From Thalassospira xiamenensis M-5 = DSM 17429 (GTDB taxonomy: Bacteria > Pseudomonadota > Alphaproteobacteria > Rhodospirillales > Thalassospiraceae), in NCBI RefSeq assembly GCF_000300235.2, contig NZ_CP004388.1, positions 3,063,501 through 3,127,500 on the forward strand: a stretch of DNA of 64,000 nt, in the 5' to 3' direction. Under the pieces are notes generated by a model. That model was given only the letters and a program-made list of their open reading frames with translations. It was not told the origin of the DNA and made no database searches. Position numbers and translations under genes: made by a program. Below, piece after piece: positions 48,395 through 56,984 of this stretch; position 1 is the stretch's first letter; each line of letters starts with the position of its first letter.

Positions 48395-49375
48395 TCAGAT
48401 CGATTGCAGGCGAGGAAGAGAGAGCGGGGTCAGGGCGTAATCGCCATTGCCATCCAGGCCATTGAGGGTGGCGATGGTCTCGATCCTGCGCGCCGGGCCA
48501 CGTCCGGAGATGAACACCACCAGATCAATCGCCTCGGCAATCAGGTGACGCGGCACGACCGTGACCACTTCCTGCACCAGTTGCTCGATACGATAGAGTG
48601 CGGCATGGGCGGAGTTGGCATGCACGGTCGCAAGACCGCCGGGGTGACCTGTATTCCAGGCCTTGAGCATGTCGAGCGCTTCCGGTCCCCGCACCTCGCC
48701 AACAATGATCCGGTCAGGCCGCAGGCGCAGGGTCGAGCGCACCAGATCGGACAGCGACACCAAATCGCGCCGGGTCCGCAGCGCCACGCAATCACGTGCG
48801 GCACATTGCAGCTCACGCGTATCCTCGATCAGGATCACCCGATCCTCACAATCGGCGATCTCGGCGAGCAGCGTATTGGCCAGTGTGGTTTTGCCAGATG
48901 AGGTCCCGCCGACAATCAGGATGTTCCTGCGATCACGTACTGCCTTGCGCAGGGCATCGGCCTGCAGTGGCAGCGCGATCCGGTCACGGACATAATCGGC
49001 GAGTGTGTAGATGCGTTCGGCCGGTTTGCGGATGGTAAAACAGGGGGCTCGTACGACGGGCGGCAATAATCCCTCGAAACGTTCGCCACCGACGGCATTG
49101 GTTTGAGCCGGAAGTTCGGCGCTGACGATCGGCTGATCAGCATGGGTTTCTGTGCGGATATGTGATGCCACCAGACGGATGATCCGTTCCGCCTCGGCCG
49201 GGTGGATAACCACCCCTGTATCGATGCAGCCCTGCCCCAGCCGGTCCAGCCACAGCTTGCCATCCGGATTGACCATGATCTCGATCACGGCCGGATCCTT
49301 GAGCGCTTCAGAGATCGGGCTGCCCAGTGCGGATCGCAGCATGTCGCGTCGGCGCTGTTCGGAGACGGTGTTCAT
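48395..49375 (-). CDS. trbB: Conjugal transfer ATPase TrbB (VirB11-like)
   Basis: A 326-residue hexameric traffic ATPase. Walker A is ILIVGGTSSGKTTLANTLLA, the Asp box is RVILIEDTREL, and Walker B/His box is RPDRIIVGEVRGPEALDML with later TGHPGGLATVHANSAHAALY. It drives pilus biogenesis and DNA transfer. It overlaps the upstream CopG-like gene by ATGA. Confidence 0.96.
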   Translation of the reverse strand: MNTVSEQRRRDMLRSALGSPISEALKDPAVIEIMVNPDGKLWLDRLGQGCIDTGVVIHPAEAERIIRLVASHIRTETHADQPIVSAELPAQTNAVGGERFEGLLPPVVRAPCFTIRKPAERIYTLADYVRDRIALPLQADALRKAVRDRRNILIVGGTSSGKTTLANTLLAEIADCEDRVILIEDTRELQCAARDCVALRTRRDLVSLSDLVRSTLRLRPDRIIVGEVRGPEALDMLKAWNTGHPGGLATVHANSAHAALYRIEQLVQEVVTVVPRHLIAEAIDLVVFISGRGPARRIETIATLNGLDGNGDYALTPLSLPRLQSI

Positions 49376-49773
49376 TGTTCCGCCTCCGTCTCGTCGCTCT
49401 CGAACGATTTGCGTCCACCGGCAATCTGGCGGCCGACCTGTTCGATGAATTTCTGATAGCGCTCATTGGCCACCGCCTGGGTGGCCTTGTCCGGCACCGG
49501 GGTATGCGCATTGAAGGTGAGATAGAGCCGCACGAAGAAAGCAAGGCTTTCTGTCAGGACGTCGATATCCCGACGGACCAAGGCACTCTCGCGGCTGAGG
49601 CGGTCCAGGCGAATGCGCAAAGCTTCATCAAGGGCATTGGCACCGCGATGACGGAGATAATGACGCAGGGCATCGCCGATGATCGCCGATTTGGAGGTGC
49701 CCGGGCGTGCAGCCAGTGCTTCAAGTTCGGCACTAGTGTCGGCATCGATATAGATGTTGTGACGCGGCTTCAT
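49372..49773 (-). CDS. CopG-like ribbon-helix-helix protein, head of the trb operon
   Basis: A 133-residue protein whose N-terminus is a ribbon-helix-helix (MKPRHNIYIDADTSAELEAL, then GTSKSAIIGDALRHYLRHRG), followed by a helical part with a hydrophobic segment (LTESLAFFVRLYLTFNAH). Genes like this sit between traG and trbB in related elements and probably regulate transfer. Two inverted repeats upstream (49782-49806 and 49861-49874) may be its targets. Here an AT-rich insert separates it from traG. Confidence 0.85.
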   Translation of the reverse strand: MKPRHNIYIDADTSAELEALAARPGTSKSAIIGDALRHYLRHRGANALDEALRIRLDRLSRESALVRRDIDVLTESLAFFVRLYLTFNAHTPVPDKATQAVANERYQKFIEQVGRQIAGGRKSFESDETEAEQ

Positions 49774-49781
49774 TGCCCCTG

Positions 49782-49806
49782 CCCTGACTATCGGAAAAGG
49801 TCAGGG
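49782..49806. promoter_or_regulatory. Inverted repeat just upstream of the CopG-like gene
   Basis: CCCTGAC (49782-49788) mirrors GTCAGGG (49800-49806), 9 bp before the CopG-like ATG on the minus strand. It could be an operator for that protein or a 5' UTR hairpin. Confidence 0.5.
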
Positions 49807-49860
49807 AAGAATGGAGGAAGAGCGGGGAATCTCTTATGGCCCCCACATACGCCAAATTAC

Positions 49861-49874
49861 CTTCGTTAACGAAG
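49861..49874. promoter_or_regulatory. 14-bp perfect palindrome in the trb/recombinase divergent region
   Basis: CTTCGTTAACGAAG is a perfect palindrome between the trb operon and the divergent tyrosine recombinase gene. CCCCAC and TGGGG sequences flank it. It is a candidate operator for the trb promoter. Confidence 0.5.
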
Positions 49875-50031
49875 TGGGGACTGAACCCGTATCGACCGCT
49901 TCACTTCAGAAGGTAACAGGAAAGAGTGAGACGATCCTTGGAAACAAACTGTCCCGATTTGGACAAATAGCTGTTTTCAAACAGAAAACATAAGGTATGC
50001 CGTCATATCTTCATTCAAGGAGTATTGACGC

Positions 50032-50970
50032 ATGACCGCTCACACAGTCCACATTCAAGGTTTTATCGATCATTGCAGGTCGATCAAATCGCTCTCAACC
50101 AACACCATCAAAGCGTATCAACAGGACCTGAATATCTTCGGAAATTTCCTTAATCAGAAAACCTCACCTGAGGCTGTGACCTCTGAAAAGATAATAGATT
50201 TTATAGAGTATCTGAGGGTTAAACGGCAAAATGGCCCCGCAACCGTCCGACGTCGATGGATTTGTATTCGCAAGTATTTTTCGTGGATGGCGGGTCAGGG
50301 ATTTCTTTCCCCTTCTCCATGCGACAATTTGCCTGTTCGCATCCAGTTACCCAAACGGTTACCAAGAGCTTTAAGCGAACCACAAGTTTCCAGAATGCTG
50401 ATGGCGACAAAATCTTCTGCTTCAACGGGGAGGAAGACGGAGTTTCAGAAGCCTTCAAACATGCAGCTTTCAACAGATCTGGCACTTCGACTGATGATCG
50501 CAACCGGGATCAGAGTTGGAGAACTCTCCTCTTTACGTCTGGAGGATGTTTCCACAGATGGCGAGAGATATCGCATTCGGGGCAAAGGCAGCCGTGAACG
50601 CATTGTCTATGTGATGAACCCGTCTCTTCAAGAGAGACTCCGAAGCTATATGAGTGCCCGTTACTCGGACGGAAGCAAACCATCATCAAGTTTCTTTGTG
50701 AATAGAAACGGATCCACTCTGACCCCACAAACACTTCGTCTCAGAATTAAGAAACTTGCAGAGCTGTCGCAATCAGAAACCCGGATCACACCACATTCAT
50801 TCCGCCACACAGCAGCAACCATGCTGCTTGAAAAAGGAGTGGATATCCGGTTTGTGCAGAAATTGTTGGGTCACAGCACAATCTCTACAACCGAAATCTA
50901 TACGCATGTGAGTGATCAGAGCTTGCGGAATGTGCTGCAAAATGCCGACCCAGTCGCTCTTTTTGGATAG
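50032..50970 (+). CDS. Tyrosine site-specific recombinase (XerC/D-like), candidate invertase
   Basis: A 312-residue integrase with an N-terminal SAM-like core-binding domain (~1-105) and a complete catalytic set: R161 (ATGIRVGEL), K185 (GKGSRER), H255 and R258 (PHSFRHTAA), H281 (LLGHSTISTT) and the nucleophile Y290 (EIYTHV). AAGGAG precedes the ATG at 50032. It is compact, as invertases and Xer proteins are, and lacks the arm-binding extension of phage integrases. It ends 29 bp before the left copy of a 27-bp inverted repeat that brackets the next two genes, so it probably acts on those repeats. The sequence is AT-richer than the flanking trb and tra genes. Confidence 0.93.
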   Translation: MTAHTVHIQGFIDHCRSIKSLSTNTIKAYQQDLNIFGNFLNQKTSPEAVTSEKIIDFIEYLRVKRQNGPATVRRRWICIRKYFSWMAGQGFLSPSPCDNLPVRIQLPKRLPRALSEPQVSRMLMATKSSASTGRKTEFQKPSNMQLSTDLALRLMIATGIRVGELSSLRLEDVSTDGERYRIRGKGSRERIVYVMNPSLQERLRSYMSARYSDGSKPSSSFFVNRNGSTLTPQTLRLRIKKLAELSQSETRITPHSFRHTAATMLLEKGVDIRFVQKLLGHSTISTTEIYTHVSDQSLRNVLQNADPVALFG

Positions 50971-50999
50971 GTGAGCTTATGCAGCAGAAGGAGGAAGAG

Positions 51000-51026
51000 A
51001 ACTATAGATAACTATAAATTATGGTG
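51000..51026 (+). repeat. Left 27-bp inverted repeat (IR-L) of the putative invertible cassette
   Basis: IR-L begins AACTATAGATAAC and ends ATTATGGTG. It is an exact reverse complement of 54576-54602. It contains the ATG (51021) and second codon of the ATP-grasp gene. Its core is an imperfect palindrome (AACTATAG / CTATAAATT around ATAA), as expected for paired recombinase half-sites. It also holds TATAGAT and TATAAAT, which resemble -10 boxes. Matching stops at 50999 and 51027. Confidence 0.92.
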
Positions 51027-52130
51027 CATCCTGTTCCTCAAATTGTCGGGCAACTGATGAAACTGGCTAAGGAGGAGGGACCAGAGGTCCGTCTTTCTCT
51101 AATTGCTTATGTAACTGGATTTGACCGGATTGCTGATGTGCAAGAACATCCCATTATCACGGAGTTCTTTTCGGACGGCGAAGTTAGCGATCTTCTTTGG
51201 GCGATTAGAAGCGTCGTGTCATACTGCGAACTATTCCAGAATGAGGCTGACTTTTTTGATTTTGTTAGTAAAATTGGCGGGTTAGATTTACCAAACGAAA
51301 AACACATAACCTATAGCACTGTTTCGCCCATTCGGGCTCGAGCAGCATCTGCAACAATTCCACTTTTTTGCGCTGCAAATAGTATAGCAACTTGCACAAT
51401 TGACCCTTACGGGCTTGCTCTAACGCAAAACAAATTTCATGTAGTCACGTTACTTCGTCAATTTGGTCTCCCAGTTCCAGACAGTTGGCTGTTCTCCAGT
51501 AGCTCTGGTTGGCTTAACGGCCTCAAACCATCGGTCGGCCAAAAAGTAATCGCCAAACCGGTTTATGAGTCTGCTTCGATAGGTATCGATGATCAGTCGG
51601 TTTTCTGTTGGAACGAGGATGAGGAAGTTTTTCTCAAGAAACGATCGTACGAATTACGTCAACCTTTGATGGTGCAAGCCTTTGTCCCTGGCCAAGAAGT
51701 GGAAGTACCTGTCATCGGTGCTCAAGATGCAGTTAGTCTACCTCCTTGCAGTGTGGTCTTGGACGGAAAAATCAATCTTGCAGATCAGTACCTCACCTTC
51801 GAAACAGTATTTAATGATGCCTATGAATACAAAGACTTCACTCAATTAGAGCCAGAACTAGCGCAAAAGATATCTGTCACAGCGTCAACTGCCCACATTT
51901 TGCTCACGTTAGATGGTATTAGCCGTGTAGATTTCAGAATTTCTGATACTGGCCTCTATTATATTACAGACCTCAATGCAGTTCCCCATTTAACCCGGCA
52001 TGGTGCGGTTGCCCATTCCTTTCAGTTTATGGGGTTTCCTTATGAGGCAATGATAGCTTGCTTAGTAGGTGTTGGCCTTAGACGTAGAAACAACCTACAT
52101 AAGAGACCAAATTTCGATTGGGGTGAATAA
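51021..52130 (+). CDS. ATP-grasp ligase (D-Ala-D-Ala ligase-like fold), cassette gene A
   Basis: A 369-residue protein beginning MVHPVPQIVG; an in-frame TAA 4 bp upstream fixes the ATG inside IR-L. ATP-grasp features are K138 (LTQNKFHVVTLLRQFGL), K179 (KVIAKPVYESASIGI), the hinge LMVQAFVPGQEVEVPVIG, and the metal ligands D304 (SRVDFRI), D317 and N319 (YYITDLNAVPHL). Such enzymes join a carboxylate to an amine through an acyl phosphate, making peptide-like bonds. The substrate is unknown. A strong AAGGAGG lies 26 bp upstream, too far to be its own RBS, but it serves a 10-codon leader frame (50979-51011) that could couple translation. It converges on and overlaps the STAND gene by 36 bp. Confidence 0.85.
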   Translation: MVHPVPQIVGQLMKLAKEEGPEVRLSLIAYVTGFDRIADVQEHPIITEFFSDGEVSDLLWAIRSVVSYCELFQNEADFFDFVSKIGGLDLPNEKHITYSTVSPIRARAASATIPLFCAANSIATCTIDPYGLALTQNKFHVVTLLRQFGLPVPDSWLFSSSSGWLNGLKPSVGQKVIAKPVYESASIGIDDQSVFCWNEDEEVFLKKRSYELRQPLMVQAFVPGQEVEVPVIGAQDAVSLPPCSVVLDGKINLADQYLTFETVFNDAYEYKDFTQLEPELAQKISVTASTAHILLTLDGISRVDFRISDTGLYYITDLNAVPHLTRHGAVAHSFQFMGFPYEAMIACLVGVGLRRRNNLHKRPNFDWGE

Positions 52131-54581
52131 AGGCAGGCGCCCATAAAACGGCCAACAAGGGCCTATTCTCCCTTTAACATTTGCCTTATCAGTCAAGAGG
52201 CCGTTCTGTTCTGACAACGTCAGCTTGGCGTTGGATTCCCAGATATCCCGAATATAGCGGGTACGTTGAACAAGATAACTTATACAGTCTGGCAAGAGAT
52301 CATCTTCCCTCTCGCTAGATTCATCTAATAGAGATATCGCATTCTCTAAATTACCAGTTAGATACTCGGTTAGTGCAAGATTTTGTGTGGTGAAGAAGAA
52401 GAAATATCCATCGCAATCCGGCATCACCTTCATTGATAGATAATCTTCCGTCAGCATTTCCTTGGCCTGCTTGAAACGCCCAGCCATAATCAGAACACTT
52501 GCTTGATTGTTACGATATAGAAGATTGTCCTCATCTTCAGGCTTTATCTTTCCCGTGCTTTCATAAACCGAGACGATATTCTCTATCTGAGATGGACGGG
52601 CAAGGGCATGAGCGACTAGCAGGTTGCTTAACGCAGGTACAAAAGATTGAAATTTGCTGGTCGGAGCCGTTCCCCTAAGCTTTAATCCACGCTCTGCATA
52701 TTTGGCAGATTTTTCGTAATTTCCTGCTGTCAATTCAAGAGATGAGGCATTGGTCAGAGCAACAAAATAAGTATTGTTCTCTATATATCTTTCTCCAACT
52801 GGTAGGTTCTCCATTTCTTCAATCAGCCGTTCCGTTCTCGGCAAGGCTATTTCGTGCGCATGAAGCATGCAGCTCGCAGCACGGAACCTGTTGAGCAAAT
52901 GGCGAACGCCTTCGTCATGAAGGCGATATTTCTGAAGACGTCTTAGAACCTCTCGTTCTAATTGTCTCGCCTCCGAGAACTGACTCAACTGAATTTGAGC
53001 AAACATTAGCGATATCATAAGCCGGACCCAAGTGTCGCTTGCTTGCTGTAGCTTGTCTCGCCAAGGTTCTAGTAAGGTCGCTGCCCTCGCTCGATCCGCT
53101 TGTTCCAGACTTTGCAACAAACACATGGCCATCAAACCATCGCGTTCTGCCATTAGCTGGTCTGGTACAGCATCATCAATCACCAAAAGCTGTTTGCGTG
53201 CGAGTTCATATTGCCCTTCTCGATAGAGATCGATGGCTTTAAGAATTTCGTTAAGTGTACGTCCTAGATATTGGGCTCTCTGCCAGGAAGGTGCCGACCA
53301 ATCCAATTCTGGTAAGTCGGCCACCGTATGCATTACGGCAGAACGGATAGTCCAAAGGCAATAGGCAACGCCAGCATCATGAATTAAACCTGCCTTTCGC
53401 AAATGATTAAAATGCAGCCCAAATTCTGCAGGCCTCATTTTTTGAAGGCATCGGGCATAGGTCGCGTGTAATCTTAGTCTGTCCGAATGATGATTGCGCT
53501 CAAAATAGTGACGAGTGATTTCGTGTCGGAAGCGCGGCCCTCCGAGATTTTCTTCGAGCAATTTCCATCGCATTGCAGTTTCAATACTGCGTGCAACCTC
53601 TGGAAGGTCAGCACCGCTAACGCAAGCGACCTCCTCTGCTACAATATTTTGTCCACAGATTGCGGCAGCGGCCAATATCGTCTCGGAATCACTGCCGGAG
53701 AAACCAGATTCAGTTAAATATCTCTGCAATATAGTTACCAGCGCATCTGTAGTCTCAATGGGCAGCGACGTTGTAGATATCCCCCGAAGATTTGCATCTT
53801 CTATAAAGGTGCGTACGATCTCCAAATGCGCTCCGGAGCAATCGTAGAGCATATTTAACTCGTGTGTTGCGATAGGCGATTTAAGTCCAAAAGCCTGAAG
53901 TAACGCGCCGAACTGGTCGCGGTGACATTTTGGTACATGTATTTGTGGGAACAGTTCCCTCATTAGTTTGGCTTGTGGCACGGGTAAGGGATGATTCTCT
54001 ATTGCCGTATTGTTTAGCGTTGCAAGAATTTTGACTTGATTTGGCCAATTTCGCCCCTTTTTTAATAACCGAAGCAGTAGTCTTGACGACTGAGCATCGA
54101 GATACTGGAGATCATCTACAAAAAGTAGGAGTGGTCGAGATTTCGACATGGCTGACAGAAGGTTGATAACTCCCTCAGCAACATCGTCAACTTCCTTTGC
54201 AATGACATCAAGCGTCTCTTGTTGACGCAAGGAACTAACCAAATCCACAAGCGAATGAAGTTGTTTGGCAAACGGCACCTCCTCATATACCCATTCTCTA
54301 CCAATCTCTAACGCACGACTTAAACGACGAGCATTCAAGTCATTACGTTTCAGTTGGTGGAATACATAATAAGACTGTGTTTGACGCTCCTCATCTGCGA
54401 AGAATGTAAGAACGTGATGTGTTTCGCTTAGGCGCGAAAAAATACTGGTTGCAACGCTGGTCTTCCCACAGCCACTCTCTCCAGCCAATAATAGTTTGGT
54501 GGCACCGGCCTGCAGAGATTCAGCCCCCGCAGTAGCAATCTTGTCATGCTCCAATACGTGAGCAACTTGCTCATTCACCAT
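52095..54581 (-). CDS. STAND-type P-loop ATPase with TPR-like C-terminus, cassette gene B
   Basis: An 828-residue protein beginning MVNEQVAHVL, with its ATG inside IR-R. Walker A is GESGCGKT at 34-41 and Walker B is LLLFVDDLQYLD at 151-162, as in AAA_16/STAND signalling ATPases related to LuxR-type MalT and adenylate-cyclase-associated proteins. From about residue 440 it has helical repeats resembling TPRs (IDLYREGQYELARKQLLVID, ELTAGNYEKSAKYAERGLKL, ALTEYLTGNLENAISLLDES). No helix-turn-helix, nuclease or membrane domain is visible at either end, so the output is unknown. STAND ATPases often sense ligands or phage proteins and oligomerise. The gene is AT-rich and clearly foreign to the GC-rich tra genes. 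It faces gene A and overlaps its 3' end. Confidence 0.85.
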   Translation of the reverse strand: MVNEQVAHVLEHDKIATAGAESLQAGATKLLLAGESGCGKTSVATSIFSRLSETHHVLTFFADEERQTQSYYVFHQLKRNDLNARRLSRALEIGREWVYEEVPFAKQLHSLVDLVSSLRQQETLDVIAKEVDDVAEGVINLLSAMSKSRPLLLFVDDLQYLDAQSSRLLLRLLKKGRNWPNQVKILATLNNTAIENHPLPVPQAKLMRELFPQIHVPKCHRDQFGALLQAFGLKSPIATHELNMLYDCSGAHLEIVRTFIEDANLRGISTTSLPIETTDALVTILQRYLTESGFSGSDSETILAAAAICGQNIVAEEVACVSGADLPEVARSIETAMRWKLLEENLGGPRFRHEITRHYFERNHHSDRLRLHATYARCLQKMRPAEFGLHFNHLRKAGLIHDAGVAYCLWTIRSAVMHTVADLPELDWSAPSWQRAQYLGRTLNEILKAIDLYREGQYELARKQLLVIDDAVPDQLMAERDGLMAMCLLQSLEQADRARAATLLEPWRDKLQQASDTWVRLMISLMFAQIQLSQFSEARQLEREVLRRLQKYRLHDEGVRHLLNRFRAASCMLHAHEIALPRTERLIEEMENLPVGERYIENNTYFVALTNASSLELTAGNYEKSAKYAERGLKLRGTAPTSKFQSFVPALSNLLVAHALARPSQIENIVSVYESTGKIKPEDEDNLLYRNNQASVLIMAGRFKQAKEMLTEDYLSMKVMPDCDGYFFFFTTQNLALTEYLTGNLENAISLLDESSEREDDLLPDCISYLVQRTRYIRDIWESNAKLTLSEQNGLLTDKANVKGRIGPCWPFYGRLPLFTPIEIWSLM

Positions 54582-54602
54582 AATTTATAGTTATCTATAG
54601 TT
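54576..54602 (-). repeat. Right 27-bp inverted repeat (IR-R) of the putative invertible cassette
   Basis: This is the exact reverse complement of 51000-51026. On the minus strand it carries the ATG (54579-54581) and second codon of the STAND gene. The distance from IR-L start to IR-R end is about 3.6 kb. No target-site duplication flanks the pair. Confidence 0.92.
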
Positions 54603-54785
54603 TTGAGTTAATAAGGAAGCTAACGTCCACACATCTAAGTGCCGTTAACACGAAGGCTGACTAAAAGTAGCATTACCTTGATCAATTGCAACACTATCCG
54701 TATTTATCAAATCCTAGCCGACGAAAAGACCTTTCCAGAATACAAGCCTGCGATAAACACCCCGTATTGTGCTGCGGACATGTGA

Positions 54786-56819
54786 TTACAAACCATCAAG
54801 CAGGTCCCGATCAGGTCCCAAAGCCTCGTTCAAGCCATAGACACGCGCAGGCTTTGACAACCGGTCAATCACCCGTTTGTCCGCAACGACCTCGCTATCT
54901 TCATCAAGCAATCCGGGCAGATCAGCTTGTGTAAGATCCGGTTCGGTCACCTTCTGCTCTTCGGACAATGACGGATGGCGTTGCTGCTGCATTCCACCCT
55001 CATCGGCATTCCCGGAAACAGAAGGATCACGATCTGCACCAGACAGACGTTCATCCATTTTACGCACCTGTCCTGACCAGTCATCTTTGCGAGCGACTGG
55101 CTTGTTCGGATACTCTAAGTCCGAAAGAAGCGGCGCCGATAAGATACGGGATGTGAAGTTTCGATCTTCGTAGTAGCGCAGCTTCTTCGCCCGGATCGGC
55201 GAAAACCCGGAAATCAGGACCAGTTCATCCTTGGGCGGCAATTGCATCACCTCACCTGCGGTCAGAAGCGGCCGTGCCGTTTCCTGACGCGAGACCATCA
55301 CATGGCTGAGCCAAGGCGCCAATCTATGGCCGGCATAGTTGCGCATGGCCCGCTGCTCTGTTGCCATGCCAAGCGCATCGGAAATCCGTTTGGCAGTCCG
55401 TTCATCGTTTGACGAGAATGCGATCCGGACATGGCAGTTATCAAGGATGGCGTTGTTCTCGCCATAGGCCTTCGAGATTTGATTAAGCGATTGTGCAATC
55501 AGATAAGCCCGGATGCCATACCCGGCCATAAAGGCCAGGGCCGTCTCGAAGAACTCCAACCGCCCAAGAGCCGGAAATTCGTCGAGCATCATCAACAATA
55601 GATGTTTGTGTCCCTTGGCAGGGTCGCCTTCAAGACGTTCCGTTAACCTGCGGCCGATCTGATTAAGCACCAGCCGCACCAAAGGTTTGGTTCGGGAAAT
55701 GTCGGATGGCGGAATGACCAGATAGAGCGAAACAGGTTTGTCGGCATCCATCAGATCGGCGATCCGCCAGTCACACGCTGCCGTGGCCATCGCCACCGTC
55801 GGATCGCGATACAGCCCGAGAAAAGACATGGCTGTCGACAGGACACCGGACCGCTCGTTCTCGGATTTGTTGAGCACTTCCCGTGCAACCGATGCAACAA
55901 TCGGATGCACCTTCGGGTCATCCGGCGTCCCCAAATGATTGGTTGCCATCATCCGGCGCAAAGTGGCCGGAAAAGAACGTCGTGGATCGGACAGAAACGT
56001 CGCAACACGCGCCAGTGTCTTTTCTTCCTCAGCATACAAAACGTGCAGGATGGTACCGACCAGGAGCGCATGACTGGTTTTCTCCCAATGATTCCGCCGC
56101 TCCAGTGCACCCTCCGGATCAACCAGAATATCCGCGATGTTTTGCACATCACGGACTTCATCCGGTCCTTTACGCACCTCCAGCAAGGGATTGTAACGCG
56201 CCGAGCGGGGATCGGTCGGATTGAACAACAAACAATGGGAGAATTTGGAGCGCCATCCAGCCGTCAGTTGCCAGTTCTCCCCCTTGATGTCGTGGATCAC
56301 GGCTGAGCCGGTCCAGGACAGAAGTGTCGGGATGACCAGTCCGACACCTTTGCCCGAACGCGTTGGCGCAAAGGCCATCACATGCTCCGGCCCGTCATGC
56401 CTGAGATACCTGCTCTGGTATTTTCCGAGAAAAACACCTTTAGGACGAAACAACCCGGCTTTCGAGATTTCACGCGGGTAAGCCCAACGTGAAGAACCAT
56501 AGGTCGTAACCAACCGGCTATGACGGGCTCGCCATAAGGAACCAGCTACTGCGGCAGCACACCCCATGAAGCCGCTTCCGGCCGCCAGCATTCCGGCCTT
56601 ATCGAATACCTCCGGCGCATAGGCCTCAAAGAAATACCACCATTCAAACAGCTTCCATGGTTCAAAAACAGGCCAATCGAGAATAATGAACCAGGGATTA
56701 CCAAGTTGTACCTGATAGCCCAGCATATCGGCACACCACTGGGTCGCCGCCCAAACACCGAGTATGATGACGGTAAAAACAACAAGGATTTGACCAATCA
56801 ACAGCTTGGTCGGGGTCAT
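54786..56819 (-). CDS. traG: Type IV coupling protein TraG (VirD4-like)
   Basis: About 677 residues from the ATG at 56819 (MTPTKLLIGQILVVFTVIIL); a GTG at 56855 and an ATG at 56834 are alternatives. N-terminal membrane helices include GQILVVFTVIILGVWAA and AGMLAAGSGFMGCAAAVAG. Walker A is MAFAPTRSGKGVGLVIPTLL and Walker B is LLLMMLDEFPALGRLEFFE. It brings relaxosome DNA to the mating pore. It should precede the CopG-like gene and trbB, but a recombinase-bearing insert of about 5 kb separates them. No relaxase gene lies near it. Readthrough of its transcript would enter cassette gene B. Confidence 0.95.
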   Translation of the reverse strand: MTPTKLLIGQILVVFTVIILGVWAATQWCADMLGYQVQLGNPWFIILDWPVFEPWKLFEWWYFFEAYAPEVFDKAGMLAAGSGFMGCAAAVAGSLWRARHSRLVTTYGSSRWAYPREISKAGLFRPKGVFLGKYQSRYLRHDGPEHVMAFAPTRSGKGVGLVIPTLLSWTGSAVIHDIKGENWQLTAGWRSKFSHCLLFNPTDPRSARYNPLLEVRKGPDEVRDVQNIADILVDPEGALERRNHWEKTSHALLVGTILHVLYAEEEKTLARVATFLSDPRRSFPATLRRMMATNHLGTPDDPKVHPIVASVAREVLNKSENERSGVLSTAMSFLGLYRDPTVAMATAACDWRIADLMDADKPVSLYLVIPPSDISRTKPLVRLVLNQIGRRLTERLEGDPAKGHKHLLLMMLDEFPALGRLEFFETALAFMAGYGIRAYLIAQSLNQISKAYGENNAILDNCHVRIAFSSNDERTAKRISDALGMATEQRAMRNYAGHRLAPWLSHVMVSRQETARPLLTAGEVMQLPPKDELVLISGFSPIRAKKLRYYEDRNFTSRILSAPLLSDLEYPNKPVARKDDWSGQVRKMDERLSGADRDPSVSGNADEGGMQQQRHPSLSEEQKVTEPDLTQADLPGLLDEDSEVVADKRVIDRLSKPARVYGLNEALGPDRDLLDGL

Positions 56820-56984
56820 ATCTGATCTCGCCATTCCTTGCAGCGCGATAAACACACAGTGGCGGTCAGGAGATCATCATGTGGGTGAAGCAAAAAGCGG
56901 GCTTATATTTGATTATTTACGCCCTAGGTCTTCAGCCCTGGCATGTGGTGGCAATATAATGTGCCTTCATGCAAAAGAAGAACT

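Noticed and set aside
51000-54602. The 27-bp repeats as terminal inverted repeats of a transposon
   Set aside because: No transposase lies between them, no target duplication flanks them, and they include start codons. An inversion site beside a tyrosine recombinase explains them better.
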